From Phocaeicola sp. (GTDB taxonomy: Bacteria > Bacteroidota > Bacteroidia > Bacteroidales > Bacteroidaceae), in contig JARIAN010000062.1 of assembly GCA_029257865.1 (NCBI GenBank), forward strand, positions 1-64,000: DNA of 64,000 nucleotides, given 5' to 3'. Under the pieces are notes generated by a model that worked only from the letters and a program-made list of their open reading frames with translations, was not told where the DNA came from and ran no database searches. Below are positions 16,760 to 26,042 of the stretch, in pieces. Made by a program: the position numbers and the translations under genes. Positions within the stretch are counted from its first letter, which is position 1. Each line of letters begins with the position of its first letter.

Positions 16760-17482
16760 ATGCTTCAGAAACTGGTAGGGGTGGTGCTTCATACGGTGAA
16801 GTACAGCGACAAGATGAATATAGTACATATATATACGGAGCGTATGGGGAGGGTGTCTTGCCTAGTCCCTGTGCAGCGTTCGCGTAAGGCGGGGATTCGC
16901 CAGGTGTTGTTTCAGCCTTTGTCGGTAGTGGAGTTTGAGGCGGAAATCCGTCCTAAGTCGGGTTTGCATCCCATTAAGGAGGCGCGTCCTTGGTGCTTGT
17001 TCCATTCGTTGCCCTATGATCCATACAAGTCGGCTATTACTATGTTTCTGTCTGAGTTTCTTTATCGTGTGTTGCGTGAGGAGACAGAAAATCTTCCTTT
17101 GTTCCGTTATTTGCTTCATTCGGTGGAGTGGCTGGATGTTTGTGAAACGGGTTTTGCCAATTTCCACCTTGTGTTTTTGATGCGTCTGTCGCGTTTTCTG
17201 GGGGTATATCCTAATCTGGAGGGCTATGAAGATGGCTGTTGTTTTGATTTGTTGAATGCTTGTTTTGTAAAAGAGGTGCCGCTGCATGGAATGTTCGTCC
17301 GCCCGAAGGAGTCTTTTCTCTTACAGAAACTGATGCGCCTTAACTATAAGACGATGCCTCTTTTCTTGATGAACCGGGTGGAGCGTAACCATTGTTTGGA
17401 TATCATTTGTGAATATTATCGTCTTCATTTGCCGGATTTTCCTGAGTTGAAATCGTTGCCGGTGCTGCAGGAATTGTTTTGA
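16760..17482 (+). CDS. recO: DNA repair protein RecO (240 aa)
   Basis: Works with RecR to load RecA at gaps. The N-terminal OB-fold region ([20 protein letters not shown]) is typical; the middle is helical. The Cys zinc ligands of many RecO proteins are not evident, as is common in Bacteroidota. Length is normal. The gene stands alone and is followed by 460 bp of non-coding repeats. Confidence 0.9.
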   Translation: MLQKLVGVVLHTVKYSDKMNIVHIYTERMGRVSCLVPVQRSRKAGIRQVLFQPLSVVEFEAEIRPKSGLHPIKEARPWCLFHSLPYDPYKSAITMFLSEFLYRVLREETENLPLFRYLLHSVEWLDVCETGFANFHLVFLMRLSRFLGVYPNLEGYEDGCCFDLLNACFVKEVPLHGMFVRPKESFLLQKLMRLNYKTMPLFLMNRVERNHCLDIICEYYRLHLPDFPELKSLPVLQELF

Positions 17483-17945
17483 TGGTTGGCGTGTAGGGGG
17501 GAGGGCTGTAGAAATGATGGGTTTGTTTTAATGTCAAGATGATAAAAGCGGTTGAATTTGCTTTCTTGCATTGTTTTAGACATTAAATTCACATTTGGTA
17601 TTTCTAATTAAGATGAATTATAGAATTTTGCAGTGTACTGCAAAGGTTTTGGGCATTTATTTATCCTATATTAACCTTTGTAGCTTTATGATTATTCCCC
17701 TGCTTTTTATTTATATTGGTTTGAATTAAGATAAATTGTGGAATTTTGCAGTGTACTACAAAGGTTTTCATCTTTTCTTTGTGTAATCTTAACAGATTGT
17801 CTGTTCCTTATTATGATTGAATTTTACTTAAATTGGTTGTGTTTAGTAGCAATTATAAAATTTTGCAGTGTACTGCAGAGGTATTTTATGTAATATTAAC
17901 TAATAGGTTCTCAAACCAAATTACTATAAAACAAAAGATATAAAA
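17483..17945. repeat. Three tandem copies of a ~118-bp unit with a palindrome
   Basis: The conserved block GAATTTTGCAGTGTACTGCA begins at 17623; copies begin at 17741 and 17858 with one to three changes. Steps are 118 and 117 bp. The core TTTGCAGT-GT-ACTGCAAA is an inverted repeat with 8-bp arms. Each copy is preceded by an AT-rich stretch ending AATTA or AATTG and followed within 45 bases by TTAAC. On the minus strand each palindrome overlaps an ACCTTTGC-like box. No ORF is supported here. Confidence 0.8.
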
Positions 17946-17989
17946 AAACTCCGTTTCTGCCTTTTGTTATAGATGCAGAAACGGAGTTT
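17946..17989 (-). terminator. Terminator of the ftsZ-yqeY end of the dcw operon
   Basis: A perfect 15-bp stem (AAACTCCGTTTCTGC at 17946 and its complement at 17975) with a T-run on the minus-strand side. Confidence 0.88.
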
Positions 17990-18011
17990 GTTTATGATGA
18001 AATAAAAGAGA

Positions 18012-18461
18012 TTACCCCAACAGTTCTTTTACTTTTGCAGAGATAGCACGTCCCTCAGCCAATCCGCTTAATTCTTTGCTGGCTACTCCCATCACTTTAC
18101 CCATGTCTTTTCCACTGGTAGCTCCAGTGCGTGCGATAATTTCTTTCAGTTTTGCCTCCAGTTCCTCGGCGGAAAGTTGTTTTGGCAAGTACACTTCCAT
18201 CACTTTAACCTGGGCCATTTCTTCTTCTGCCAGTTCTGTACGTCCTTTTTCTAGGTATACAGCTGCAGAGTCTTTACCCTGCTTTACCAGTTTCTGAATA
18301 ATTTTGAGGGCAGTCTCATCAGTTAAGGTATCGTTGGCACCTGCAGCAGTTTTAGCCTCAAGGAATACTTTCTTGATATTTCTTAATGTTTCCAGTCTTA
18401 CTTTATCTTTGGCTTTCATAGCCTCTTTGATATCATTGCTAATCTGTTCAAATAAGTCCAT
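18012..18461 (-). CDS. yqeY: GatB/YqeY domain protein (149 aa)
   Basis: A small helical protein of the YqeY family, related to the tail of GatB; a role in tRNA-dependent amidation is suspected for the family but not proven. Motifs seen: MKAKDKVRLETLRNIKKVF near the start and GKDMGKVMGVASKEL near the end. It follows ftsZ by 21 bp on the same strand, a common Bacteroidota arrangement, and is the last gene before a strong terminator. Confidence 0.92.
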   Translation of the reverse strand: MDLFEQISNDIKEAMKAKDKVRLETLRNIKKVFLEAKTAAGANDTLTDETALKIIQKLVKQGKDSAAVYLEKGRTELAEEEMAQVKVMEVYLPKQLSAEELEAKLKEIIARTGATSGKDMGKVMGVASKELSGLAEGRAISAKVKELLG

Positions 18462-18482
18462 AATAGTTATAATATAATATGG

Positions 18483-19775
18483 TTAAAATTTAATAGTCAT
18501 TGATCCCGAGTCGTTAGCTTCAGTCTTAGGAGTACGTTTCTCTTCGGCATTAGCTTTCGATTGAATAGCCTCCAGCACGGCTTTGCTTCTTTGGTAAGTA
18601 GGAGTAGTGTCTACCATGCTGATAATATCCTCATTGTCTAAGTCTTCCTGGCTGAAGATATAAGTGTTATGGCGACGTTTCTTACGGTTGTTTTTGTTGA
18701 TGCTAGGTCCGTAGTAGATAATTCGTCGGTCGTCTTTCTGCTGTTCTTCCTCTTCCAGTTCTTCTTGTCTTTTCCGTTCTTCTTCGCTCAGGCGTACATC
18801 CATTCCCGGAATATCCTTGATTCCGAATCCGGTAGCCAAGATAGTGAATTTGACTTTCTTTTCCAGTGTCTCGTCCAGATAGAGTCCCCACTTGGTTTCC
18901 ACATCCTTGCCAAACTTGCTCATGAAATCGTGTACTTCGCTGATTTCCTCCATCATCAAATCCTTGTTGCAAGAGATGTTGAACATAATCTTCTTTGAGC
19001 TGAAGATATCGTTGTTGTTCAGTAATGGAGAGTTCAGTGCATCGTTGATAGCCTGAGTAACCCTTCCTTCACCTTCTCCGTAGCCGGTACTCATGATAGC
19101 CACACCACCATCAATCAGTACAGTCTTCACATCGTTGAAGTCGAGGTTGATTTTTCCTCGTATGGTAATGATTTCGGCAATGCTTTTAGCAGCAACAGAA
19201 AGAGTGTCATCCGCTTTCCCGAAGGCGTTGATTACACTCAAGTCAGAATATACGTCACGCAGTCGTTCGTTGTTGATAACCAGCAATGCATCTACATGCT
19301 TGCTCATTTCTTCCACTCCGTCGAGTGCCTGGTCGATTTTCTTGTTGCCTTCAAACAGGAAAGGGATTGTAACAATACCAACGGTAAGAATTCCCATTTC
19401 CTTGGCAGTTTGTGCAATGATTGGTGCGGCACCAGTTCCGGTGCCACCTCCCATTCCGGCGGTGATGAAAACCATCTTACAACCATCATTGAGCATACCT
19501 TTGATTTCTTCCAAACTTTCTTCTGCGGCAGCGCGTGCCCTTGCCGGTCTGTTTCCGGCTCCCAGTCCTTCGTGTCCTAATTGGACTTTTACAGGTACAG
19601 GCGATTCGTCCAGCGCCTGATTGTCAGTATTGCATACCGCGAATGTTACATCGTGGATTCCTTCTCTATACATGTGGTTGACTGCATTTCCGCCGCCACC
19701 TCCTACGCCGATTACTTTGATGATGCTCAGTGAGCCTCCCTGGAAATCAAATGGCATAATAGTTTCATCAGACAT
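18483..19775 (-). CDS. ftsZ: Cell division protein FtsZ (430 aa)
   Basis: Tubulin-like GTPase that forms the division ring. The GTP-binding motif GMGGGTGTGAAP lies at about residues 108-119 and the T7 loop NLDFNDVKTVL near 208. After the core (about 320) is a charged linker with a Glu/Gln/Arg-rich stretch, then a long tail of about 60 residues. The C-terminus SGSMTIKF is a plausible peptide for binding FtsA. It is 26 bp downstream of ftsA. Confidence 0.97.
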   Translation of the reverse strand: MSDETIMPFDFQGGSLSIIKVIGVGGGGGNAVNHMYREGIHDVTFAVCNTDNQALDESPVPVKVQLGHEGLGAGNRPARARAAAEESLEEIKGMLNDGCKMVFITAGMGGGTGTGAAPIIAQTAKEMGILTVGIVTIPFLFEGNKKIDQALDGVEEMSKHVDALLVINNERLRDVYSDLSVINAFGKADDTLSVAAKSIAEIITIRGKINLDFNDVKTVLIDGGVAIMSTGYGEGEGRVTQAINDALNSPLLNNNDIFSSKKIMFNISCNKDLMMEEISEVHDFMSKFGKDVETKWGLYLDETLEKKVKFTILATGFGIKDIPGMDVRLSEEERKRQEELEEEEQQKDDRRIIYYGPSINKNNRKKRRHNTYIFSQEDLDNEDIISMVDTTPTYQRSKAVLEAIQSKANAEEKRTPKTEANDSGSMTIKF

Positions 19776-19801
19776 AATTCTATCTTTTTATGCAGTAAAT
19801 A

Positions 19802-21412
19802 TTAATCGTTCATCATCTCTTCAGCTCCATTTCTTAGTTTGGTAAACCAATTGGAGAATGGGTTGTTGTCTTTTTTCTGTTTCAGAATTTCACGAATCAG
19901 TTCCTCGATTTCACCTTCTCTTTCGATGAGTCTCATGCTTTGTGCTTCTTCTGCTTTGGTCAGTGCGAATTTATATTTCTTAGCGTGCAAGAGTTTTCGT
20001 GCTTCGTTCAGCAATTCGTCACATTCGGCAATTCGTTTCTGCGTACGTTCTTTTTCCTGTTGTAGTTTGGCTTCTTGCAGTTGGCGTATTCTTTCCGCTT
20101 CTGCTCTTTGCTCGGCTCTAACTCTTTCCGCTTCCGCTTCTTGTTCCGCTTTGATTCTTTCCGCTTCCGCCTGTTTTTCCGCTTTCAGTTTTTCTGCTTC
20201 TTCTTTTTCCTGCAAATCATTGATGAAATCCAGTTGATGTCCCTTTCTTGGGTCGATTTTGCAGCAGTTTTCTTTTCCTACAGATAAGATTCCCATTAAG
20301 GTGTTTTGTGTACCATCTGTCAGATTGGTTGGGGTTTCATTTTCTATTTCCAGGCTGCTGGATAGTGCAATTCGGATTTTTTCAATTTGCGTGGTGAGAG
20401 TGAAGGCCTTGTCGATATTAGGCATTTTTGCTCCACCGCCCGTTATGACGACACCAGCTAACAACTTATCGCTATAGCCCGATACCTTGATTTGGTTCCA
20501 GACATTTTCCAATATTTCTTTTACACGTGCTTCTACTACTTCTTCCAATTTACGTGCACGTATTGTACATTTGCCGTCCAAGTTATATTCTTTGTTTGGT
20601 TCTTCGTCGTTTTCTGTCAGTTCAGTGTATGCACTGGCATAGTTGAGTTTGAGCTGTTCGGCATCTTCCTCCTCGATGAATAGGCTGCATAAATCTTTGG
20701 TGATGTTTGCTCCTCCAAGAGGGATGACAGCCAAATGTCGTAGGATGTTGTTTTTATAAACCGAAACAGTAGTAGTATCTGCTCCTAAATCGATTAATGC
20801 ACATCCAGAACGTTTCTCACTGTCGGTAAGCAGCACATTGGCAGTAATCAGTGGAGAAATCAAATATTCTGCCACTTCATATCCCGTTTGGCGGAAACAG
20901 TGGCGGATGTTGCTTTTCAGTGAACTTCGCGCAATGATATTTAAAAAATGGGCTTCAATTCGGTCGGTTGGTATACCTACAGGTTCGTTGGTCAGCTGGT
21001 TGTTTCCTAACTTGTATTCTTGAGGTTCCACTGCCAATATTTCCTGGTCAATCAAAGACAACTCATGGTTGCTGTTCATTATGGAATCAATGAGTGCCTG
21101 TGATATTTTGGTATCTTCATTCAGTTGTTTTGTTTCCGTATTATGTATGCTTCTGATAGACTGTCCACCAATTCCGACATATACTTTTTTTACGGTAGCT
21201 TCTAATGTCTGCTCCAGTTTGTTGATGACAGAGGTGAGGCATTGTGTAGTCTTATCTAGGTTATATATGATTCCTTTTTTGATGCAGTCTGAAGAGTGTT
21301 CACTAGCATACGCAAGAATTTTAATGCTTCCATCACTATTTTTCTTTCCTGCTATGCCTGTGATTTCAGTAGATCCTAATTCTATTCCTACTATAAAATC
21401 TGTTGCCGCCAT
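19802..21412 (-). CDS. ftsA: Cell division protein FtsA with coiled-coil insert (536 aa)
   Basis: Actin-like ATPase that tethers FtsZ to the membrane. Residues 1-395 are a normal FtsA core (VGIELGSTEITGIAG, DLGADTTTVSVY and VVITGGGAKMPNID). From about residue 400 to 517 there is an added charged coiled coil containing near-perfect 10-residue repeats (KAEQEAEAER, RAEQRAEAER), then the membrane-binding amphipathic tail NPFSNWFTKLRNGAEEM. Most FtsA proteins are about 420 residues, so the tail is held far from the core. It lies between ftsQ and ftsZ. Confidence 0.95.
   Translation of the reverse strand: MAATDFIVGIELGSTEITGIAGKKNSDGSIKILAYASEHSSDCIKKGIIYNLDKTTQCLTSVINKLEQTLEATVKKVYVGIGGQSIRSIHNTETKQLNEDTKISQALIDSIMNSNHELSLIDQEILAVEPQEYKLGNNQLTNEPVGIPTDRIEAHFLNIIARSSLKSNIRHCFRQTGYEVAEYLISPLITANVLLTDSEKRSGCALIDLGADTTTVSVYKNNILRHLAVIPLGGANITKDLCSLFIEEEDAEQLKLNYASAYTELTENDEEPNKEYNLDGKCTIRARKLEEVVEARVKEILENVWNQIKVSGYSDKLLAGVVITGGGAKMPNIDKAFTLTTQIEKIRIALSSSLEIENETPTNLTDGTQNTLMGILSVGKENCCKIDPRKGHQLDFINDLQEKEEAEKLKAEKQAEAERIKAEQEAEAERVRAEQRAEAERIRQLQEAKLQQEKERTQKRIAECDELLNEARKLLHAKKYKFALTKAEEAQSMRLIEREGEIEELIREILKQKKDNNPFSNWFTKLRNGAEEMMND
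20085..20200 (-). repeat. 30-bp coding repeats in ftsA
   Basis: About four imperfect 30-bp units encode the 10-residue repeats AEKQAEAERI, AEQEAEAERV and AEQRAEAERI. They are prone to length change between strains. Confidence 0.7.
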
Positions 21413-21416
21413 ATAT

Positions 21417-22154
21417 TTATTTCTCCTTTTTTGTGCAAATAATCTGATTATTAAACTCTATGCTAATCCGGCTATATTTGTTCCAACCTACCCGGTTTAG
21501 TCCTTTTTTGTAGAACGTTTGCAATTTACTGAATTTTTCTGTATAATCATTGGGTTTTCCAAAAAAGAGTATATGATTACCTACTCGAGGGATTAATTCA
21601 ATCTCTTGTTTTGGAGTGATGTTTATCTGTTCTATCTGAGAATTCCAAAATAAATCCTCTTGTAAGAATTTGCCCAGTTCGTATAGTTCTTTTTGTGCAA
21701 ACTTCCGGTCAATGAAACCGGTAGCGATGGCAACATGTATTGCCTTGTCGGGGGTAGCCATAATTTTACCTTCTGTATCCAGATAATAGTTGTCGCCGTT
21801 GTTGCTGATGACTCTTAATATAGGTATCCTTTGGTAGATGCTGACAGCAACTTTTCCTCCGGTGGTGAGATAACATTCGGCATTTTGGATAAACGGACTC
21901 TTGTCTAACGTTTCTTCTATGGTACGAATATTGATTTCGCATAGTTTTTTCCCCTCAGGGAGAACTCCTCCTTTTTTCAGAATCCTTTTCACCTCCGACG
22001 GGGTGATTAACTGATAGTCAACGCTGTCTTTAATCAGCAATTCCATACCCTTACAGGCTTGTTGCTCAGGTCTGTGATTAAAGACAGTAACGGCAATTAT
22101 CAAGTAAGCCGTTATGCCTAAAAGCAGTGAGAGTATGAGAATCCTTTTTATCAT
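21417..22154 (-). CDS. ftsQ: Cell division protein FtsQ (245 aa)
   Basis: Single-pass membrane protein that links FtsA/FtsZ to the septal wall enzymes. One N-terminal membrane segment (about residues 4-24), then a POTRA-like region (LLIKDSVDYQLITPSEVKRI) and the beta domain. Sequence conservation is low, as usual, so the call rests on topology plus position between murC and ftsA. Its start overlaps the murC stop by four bases. Confidence 0.88.
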   Translation of the reverse strand: MIKRILILSLLLGITAYLIIAVTVFNHRPEQQACKGMELLIKDSVDYQLITPSEVKRILKKGGVLPEGKKLCEINIRTIEETLDKSPFIQNAECYLTTGGKVAVSIYQRIPILRVISNNGDNYYLDTEGKIMATPDKAIHVAIATGFIDRKFAQKELYELGKFLQEDLFWNSQIEQINITPKQEIELIPRVGNHILFFGKPNDYTEKFSKLQTFYKKGLNRVGWNKYSRISIEFNNQIICTKKEK

Positions 22155-23527
22155 TTGTCTTTTAAAATATCATATATCTGTGGTACATAATTTTCTATAT
22201 CACCGGCTCCTAGGGTTATCAATACGTCGGTAGGATGGTTCTTTAGCAAGTCAATCAGGTCTGCTTTCTTGCAGATACATTTCTTCATCTCTGTTCTGAG
22301 CTGGTCGAATATCAACTGACTGCTCACCCCTTCTATCGGAAGTTCACGTGCAGGATAGATGTCAAGCAGGATTACTTCATCCAGCAATGACAGGCTTTCT
22401 GCAAATTCACGATAGAAGTCGCGTGTACGTGTATACAGGTGAGGTTGGAATACTGCAGTAATTTTGCGGCTGGGGTAGAGCGTACGTATCGACGTGATGC
22501 TTTGTTTGATTTCTGCTGGATGATGTGCATAGTCGCTAAGGAACACTACTCGTTCGTTCTTTATCTTGAAGTCAAATCGGCGGTCTACTCCACGGAAACT
22601 CAACATAGCATCTTTTATTTCTTGGGCATTAGCTCCTGCAACTTGTGCCAAGGCCATAGCAGCGATACCATTTTCTATATTGACGTATACAGGAACTCCA
22701 AGTTGGATATCTTTGATGTTACCTAGTGGCGAGATATAATCAAAATAGATTTCGCCGTTTTCTATGCGGATATTTTCTGCGTGGAAATCTCCTTTGTCTG
22801 TTCCATAAGTATACATCGTGACCCCTTGTTTTAAGTAGGGTTGCAGTTCCAAACCTTGCTTGATAATCAGTATTCCGTAAGGTTGGATAAGTGAAGTATA
22901 TTTGCGGAAACTTTCCAGATAAGCCTCACGAGTGCCGTAAATGTCCAAGTGGTCTGAATCGACCGATGTAATGACAGTGGCGTATGGAGTGAGCCAGTGA
23001 AAAGAACGGTCAAACTCATCGGCCTCAATAACTACGTAGTCACTATGGTCAGATAGCAGCAAGTTGGTTTGATAGTTCTTTGCAATACCTCCCAGGAAGG
23101 CATTGCAGCCAATATGTGATTGGTGCAGCAGATGGGCGGCCATTGTAGAAGTGGTAGTCTTTCCGTGAGTACCAGCTACGCAAAGTCCTTTTTCTGTTTG
23201 GGTAAGCATGCCAAGCACTTGTGCGCGTTTCTGTATCTCAAACTGATTCTGGCGGAAGAACATTAATTCTTGATGAGATGCAGGGATGGCCGGAGTATAG
23301 ATAACCAAGGTTTCTTCCGGATTTTTGAAATCGTCTGAAATAAGAGCAACGTTTTCTTCATAATGAATTTGTGCTCCTTCTTCAGATAGTTTATGTGTCA
23401 ATTCACTGGGAGTACGGTCATAGCCTCCAACCTTTTTCCCTTTTGATAAGAAATATCGTACCAAGGCGCTCATTCCGATGCCTCCTGCTCCGATGAAATA
23501 TACTGATTTTATGGTATGGATATTCAT
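22151..23527 (-). CDS. murC: UDP-N-acetylmuramate--L-alanine ligase (458 aa)
   Basis: Adds L-Ala to UDP-MurNAc, the first amino acid of the peptidoglycan stem. FIGAGGIGMS at residues 11-20 binds the UDP part, GTHGKTTT at about 119-126 is the ATP loop, and the C-terminal domain has DYAHHPAEIKQ. It overlaps murG by four bases and ftsQ by four bases, so the three genes are translationally coupled. Confidence 0.97.
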   Translation of the reverse strand: MNIHTIKSVYFIGAGGIGMSALVRYFLSKGKKVGGYDRTPSELTHKLSEEGAQIHYEENVALISDDFKNPEETLVIYTPAIPASHQELMFFRQNQFEIQKRAQVLGMLTQTEKGLCVAGTHGKTTTSTMAAHLLHQSHIGCNAFLGGIAKNYQTNLLLSDHSDYVVIEADEFDRSFHWLTPYATVITSVDSDHLDIYGTREAYLESFRKYTSLIQPYGILIIKQGLELQPYLKQGVTMYTYGTDKGDFHAENIRIENGEIYFDYISPLGNIKDIQLGVPVYVNIENGIAAMALAQVAGANAQEIKDAMLSFRGVDRRFDFKIKNERVVFLSDYAHHPAEIKQSITSIRTLYPSRKITAVFQPHLYTRTRDFYREFAESLSLLDEVILLDIYPARELPIEGVSSQLIFDQLRTEMKKCICKKADLIDLLKNHPTDVLITLGAGDIENYVPQIYDILKDK

Positions 23528-24648
23528 TGTTTTTTCTGATAATTTAAAGCTAGTTCATAAACTTTCGCTGCTATGATATTAGCAGAGTCTTTCAGTGCTA
23601 GCTTGGCAATATGAATGCTCAGTTCGTTTAGTGTATTTTGATTTTTTACTGTTTTGACTGCCAAATCAATCAAGTCTTTTTCAGCCTCGCTGTCTTTGAC
23701 ATAAAGGGCTGCTTTCTTGTTTACTAAAGCCAGTGCGTTCTTGGTTTGATGGTCTTCGGCTACATTAGGCGAAGGCACTAAAATGACAGGTTTTCCTAAT
23801 AGACAGAATTCGGAAATGGAACCAGCTCCGGAACGGCTGATTACCAAGTCGGAAGCGCAATATGCAGCAGCCATATCAGTAATGAAATCTGTAACGTGAA
23901 GTGACTTCATCTTAGGATGGTTGTTGACCGCATTCCGAGCCTCATTGATATAGAACTTTCCTGTTTGCCAGATGAATTGTATATCATCATCTGCTATTTT
24001 GTCTAGTGCGTGCATTACGCAATTGTTGATTGTTCTGGCTCCTAGGCTTCCACCTATAATCAGTATTGTTTTCTTGTTAGGATCCAATCCGAATTGTGCG
24101 GCAGCTTTTTCACGGGTGATGGTGGTATTAGTCAATCCCTGTCTGACAGGATTTCCAGTTAAAATAATCTTTTTAGGGTCGAAAAATCGCTCCATCCCTT
24201 CATAGGCTACGCAAATGCAATCAGCTTTTTTAGCCAACAATTTATTGGTTACTCCGGCATAAGAATTTTGCTCCTGGATGAGAGTAGGGATGCCCATCAT
24301 CCCAGCCATCTTTAAGGTTGGTCCGCTGGCATATCCGCCCACGCCCACTGCTGCATGAGGCTTGAAGTCTTTGATAATTCTTCTAGCCTTAAATTGGCTT
24401 TTGATTAACTTGATAATGACCGAAAAGTTTTTGAACAGGTTTTTTCGGTTGAAGCCGGCTACCGGAAGTCCGATGATTTTATATCCAGCACTAGGAACGC
24501 GCTGCATTTCCATACGTCCTTCTGCACCTACGAATAAAATGTCGGTATCTGGGTGTTGTTCTTTTATGGCATTTGCAATGGAAACAGCTGGGAAAATATG
24601 TCCACCTGTACCACCTCCACTGATGATGATTCTTATATTATCTTTCAT
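23524..24648 (-). CDS. murG: UDP-GlcNAc transferase making lipid II (374 aa)
   Basis: Transfers GlcNAc to lipid I on the inner face of the membrane, giving lipid II. The N-terminal loop SGGGTGGHIFPA and the donor-site motifs SRSGAGSISE and LVPSPNVAEDHQTKNA are clear. The gap to ftsW is 120 bp and holds a -7 box, so murG and the genes after it can be transcribed separately. Confidence 0.96.
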   Translation of the reverse strand: MKDNIRIIISGGGTGGHIFPAVSIANAIKEQHPDTDILFVGAEGRMEMQRVPSAGYKIIGLPVAGFNRKNLFKNFSVIIKLIKSQFKARRIIKDFKPHAAVGVGGYASGPTLKMAGMMGIPTLIQEQNSYAGVTNKLLAKKADCICVAYEGMERFFDPKKIILTGNPVRQGLTNTTITREKAAAQFGLDPNKKTILIIGGSLGARTINNCVMHALDKIADDDIQFIWQTGKFYINEARNAVNNHPKMKSLHVTDFITDMAAAYCASDLVISRSGAGSISEFCLLGKPVILVPSPNVAEDHQTKNALALVNKKAALYVKDSEAEKDLIDLAVKTVKNQNTLNELSIHIAKLALKDSANIIAAKVYELALNYQKKQ

Positions 24649-24667
24649 AATTGTACTCTATTTATTG

Positions 24668-24675
24668 CAAAGGTA
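24668..24675 (-). promoter_or_regulatory. Internal -7 box in the dcw cluster, before murG
   Basis: TACCTTTG on the minus strand, 20 bp before the murG ATG, in the only gap over 100 bp within the cluster. Confidence 0.55.
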
Positions 24676-24768
24676 AAGAATAAACTTGTAAAAGGATGAG
24701 AAGAAAATTACTTTTCTTTTCCTACAGTTTTCTTTACCTTTTTTGCATTTAGGTTTTATCAGAGATAG

Positions 24769-26031
24769 TTATAATGGAGATGTTGTAGCATTGTTATTTG
24801 CTGCTTGTGAAACACTTTCAAGCAAAAGTGGAGTTATCTTGTTTTGTTGTTTAAGTTCTTCTTCTATTTGTTGCTTTTTGATATCTTCCACGTGCTTGCT
24901 TATACTTAGGATGATTCCAATATATATACTATTGATAATCATAGAAGTACCACCTTTACTGATTAGTGGTAGAGGCTGTCCGGTGACAGGCATTAGTCCT
25001 ACAGCTACCATCATATTAAACAAAGCCTGTGTGACAAGCAAAAAACCTATTCCCATAATGAGAAAAGTGTAATATGGTTTGTCGCAATATCTGGCTATTT
25101 TCCCTATTCGCATCAAGAGCCAAATATATAGGAATGCCACGATTCCCCCTCCTACAAGTCCTAATTCTTCTATGATAATGGCATAAATGAAATCGGAATA
25201 TGCTTGAGAAAGAAAATCACGTTGAACACTGTTTCCAGGACCTTTCCCGATGATATTGCTGGTGGCAATGGCAATATTGGCATGGGCTATCTGTGCATCA
25301 TTACCTTTCGTGTCAAACTTTTCGGGAGGAATTTCACTCTTGTCGAAGTGTGAGTTCAGGCGGTTTTGCCAGGTAACCATACGATGGACTCCGATAGAGT
25401 CCCACCGTTCGGCAGGTACATATTTAATAGAGCAGAATGCGATAAGGATAACTCCGATTCCTACACCGCTAAGATAAAACATTTGTCGCAACGGAATTCT
25501 TCCCACAATCATCATCAGATATACACTGATAGCGAGCAGAAGTGCTGTAGAAAGGTTTTCTGTAAAGATACACAATATGGTGAGTCCTGTCACTCCCATT
25601 ATATACATGATTGCTTTTTCTCCACTTTGTTCTTCTTCTTGCGAACGTGCCAATATGAACGATACGGTAATGATGGTAGCCATTTTGGCCAGCTCTGAGG
25701 GTTGGAATTGCATGAATCCCAAGTCAAACCATCGGCTTGCCCCATTGATAGCGGATGTACCTAGCACGACGATGAGCAATATAATGGAAAAAGGGTAAAG
25801 CACGATTCCTACTTTGAAGAAACGGCAAGGAATCTTGTGTATGACCCATACTGCTCCTACTCCCATTGTTAATGTTTTCAAGTGACTGGTAATAGGTGTC
25901 CAATGGTTACCGCTCTTGTAGGCCAGTGTACTGGAGGCACTGAACACTTCAATAATAGATACTAAACAGAGGACAAGGAAGATAATCCATATCACTTTGT
26001 CTCCTTTAAATAAGCCTCTAAATAAATCCAT
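24769..26031 (-). CDS. ftsW: Septal peptidoglycan glycosyltransferase FtsW (420 aa)
   Basis: SEDS-family polymerase of lipid II at the septum. About ten membrane segments. The catalytic-region motif GEKAIMYIMGV-type loop and the conserved MPVTGQPLPLISKGG near the C-terminal end identify the SEDS family. Position between murD and murG separates it from RodA. The hydrophilic tail (about 45 residues) is rich in Lys, Gln and Asn. Confidence 0.94.
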   Translation of the reverse strand: MDLFRGLFKGDKVIWIIFLVLCLVSIIEVFSASSTLAYKSGNHWTPITSHLKTLTMGVGAVWVIHKIPCRFFKVGIVLYPFSIILLIVVLGTSAINGASRWFDLGFMQFQPSELAKMATIITVSFILARSQEEEQSGEKAIMYIMGVTGLTILCIFTENLSTALLLAISVYLMMIVGRIPLRQMFYLSGVGIGVILIAFCSIKYVPAERWDSIGVHRMVTWQNRLNSHFDKSEIPPEKFDTKGNDAQIAHANIAIATSNIIGKGPGNSVQRDFLSQAYSDFIYAIIIEELGLVGGGIVAFLYIWLLMRIGKIARYCDKPYYTFLIMGIGFLLVTQALFNMMVAVGLMPVTGQPLPLISKGGTSMIINSIYIGIILSISKHVEDIKKQQIEEELKQQNKITPLLLESVSQAANNNATTSPL

Positions 26032-26042
26032 TTACTTCTTTT

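Noticed and set aside
16633-16887. 84-codon plus-strand ORF before recO
   Set aside because: Spans the recO promoter and overlaps recO in another frame.
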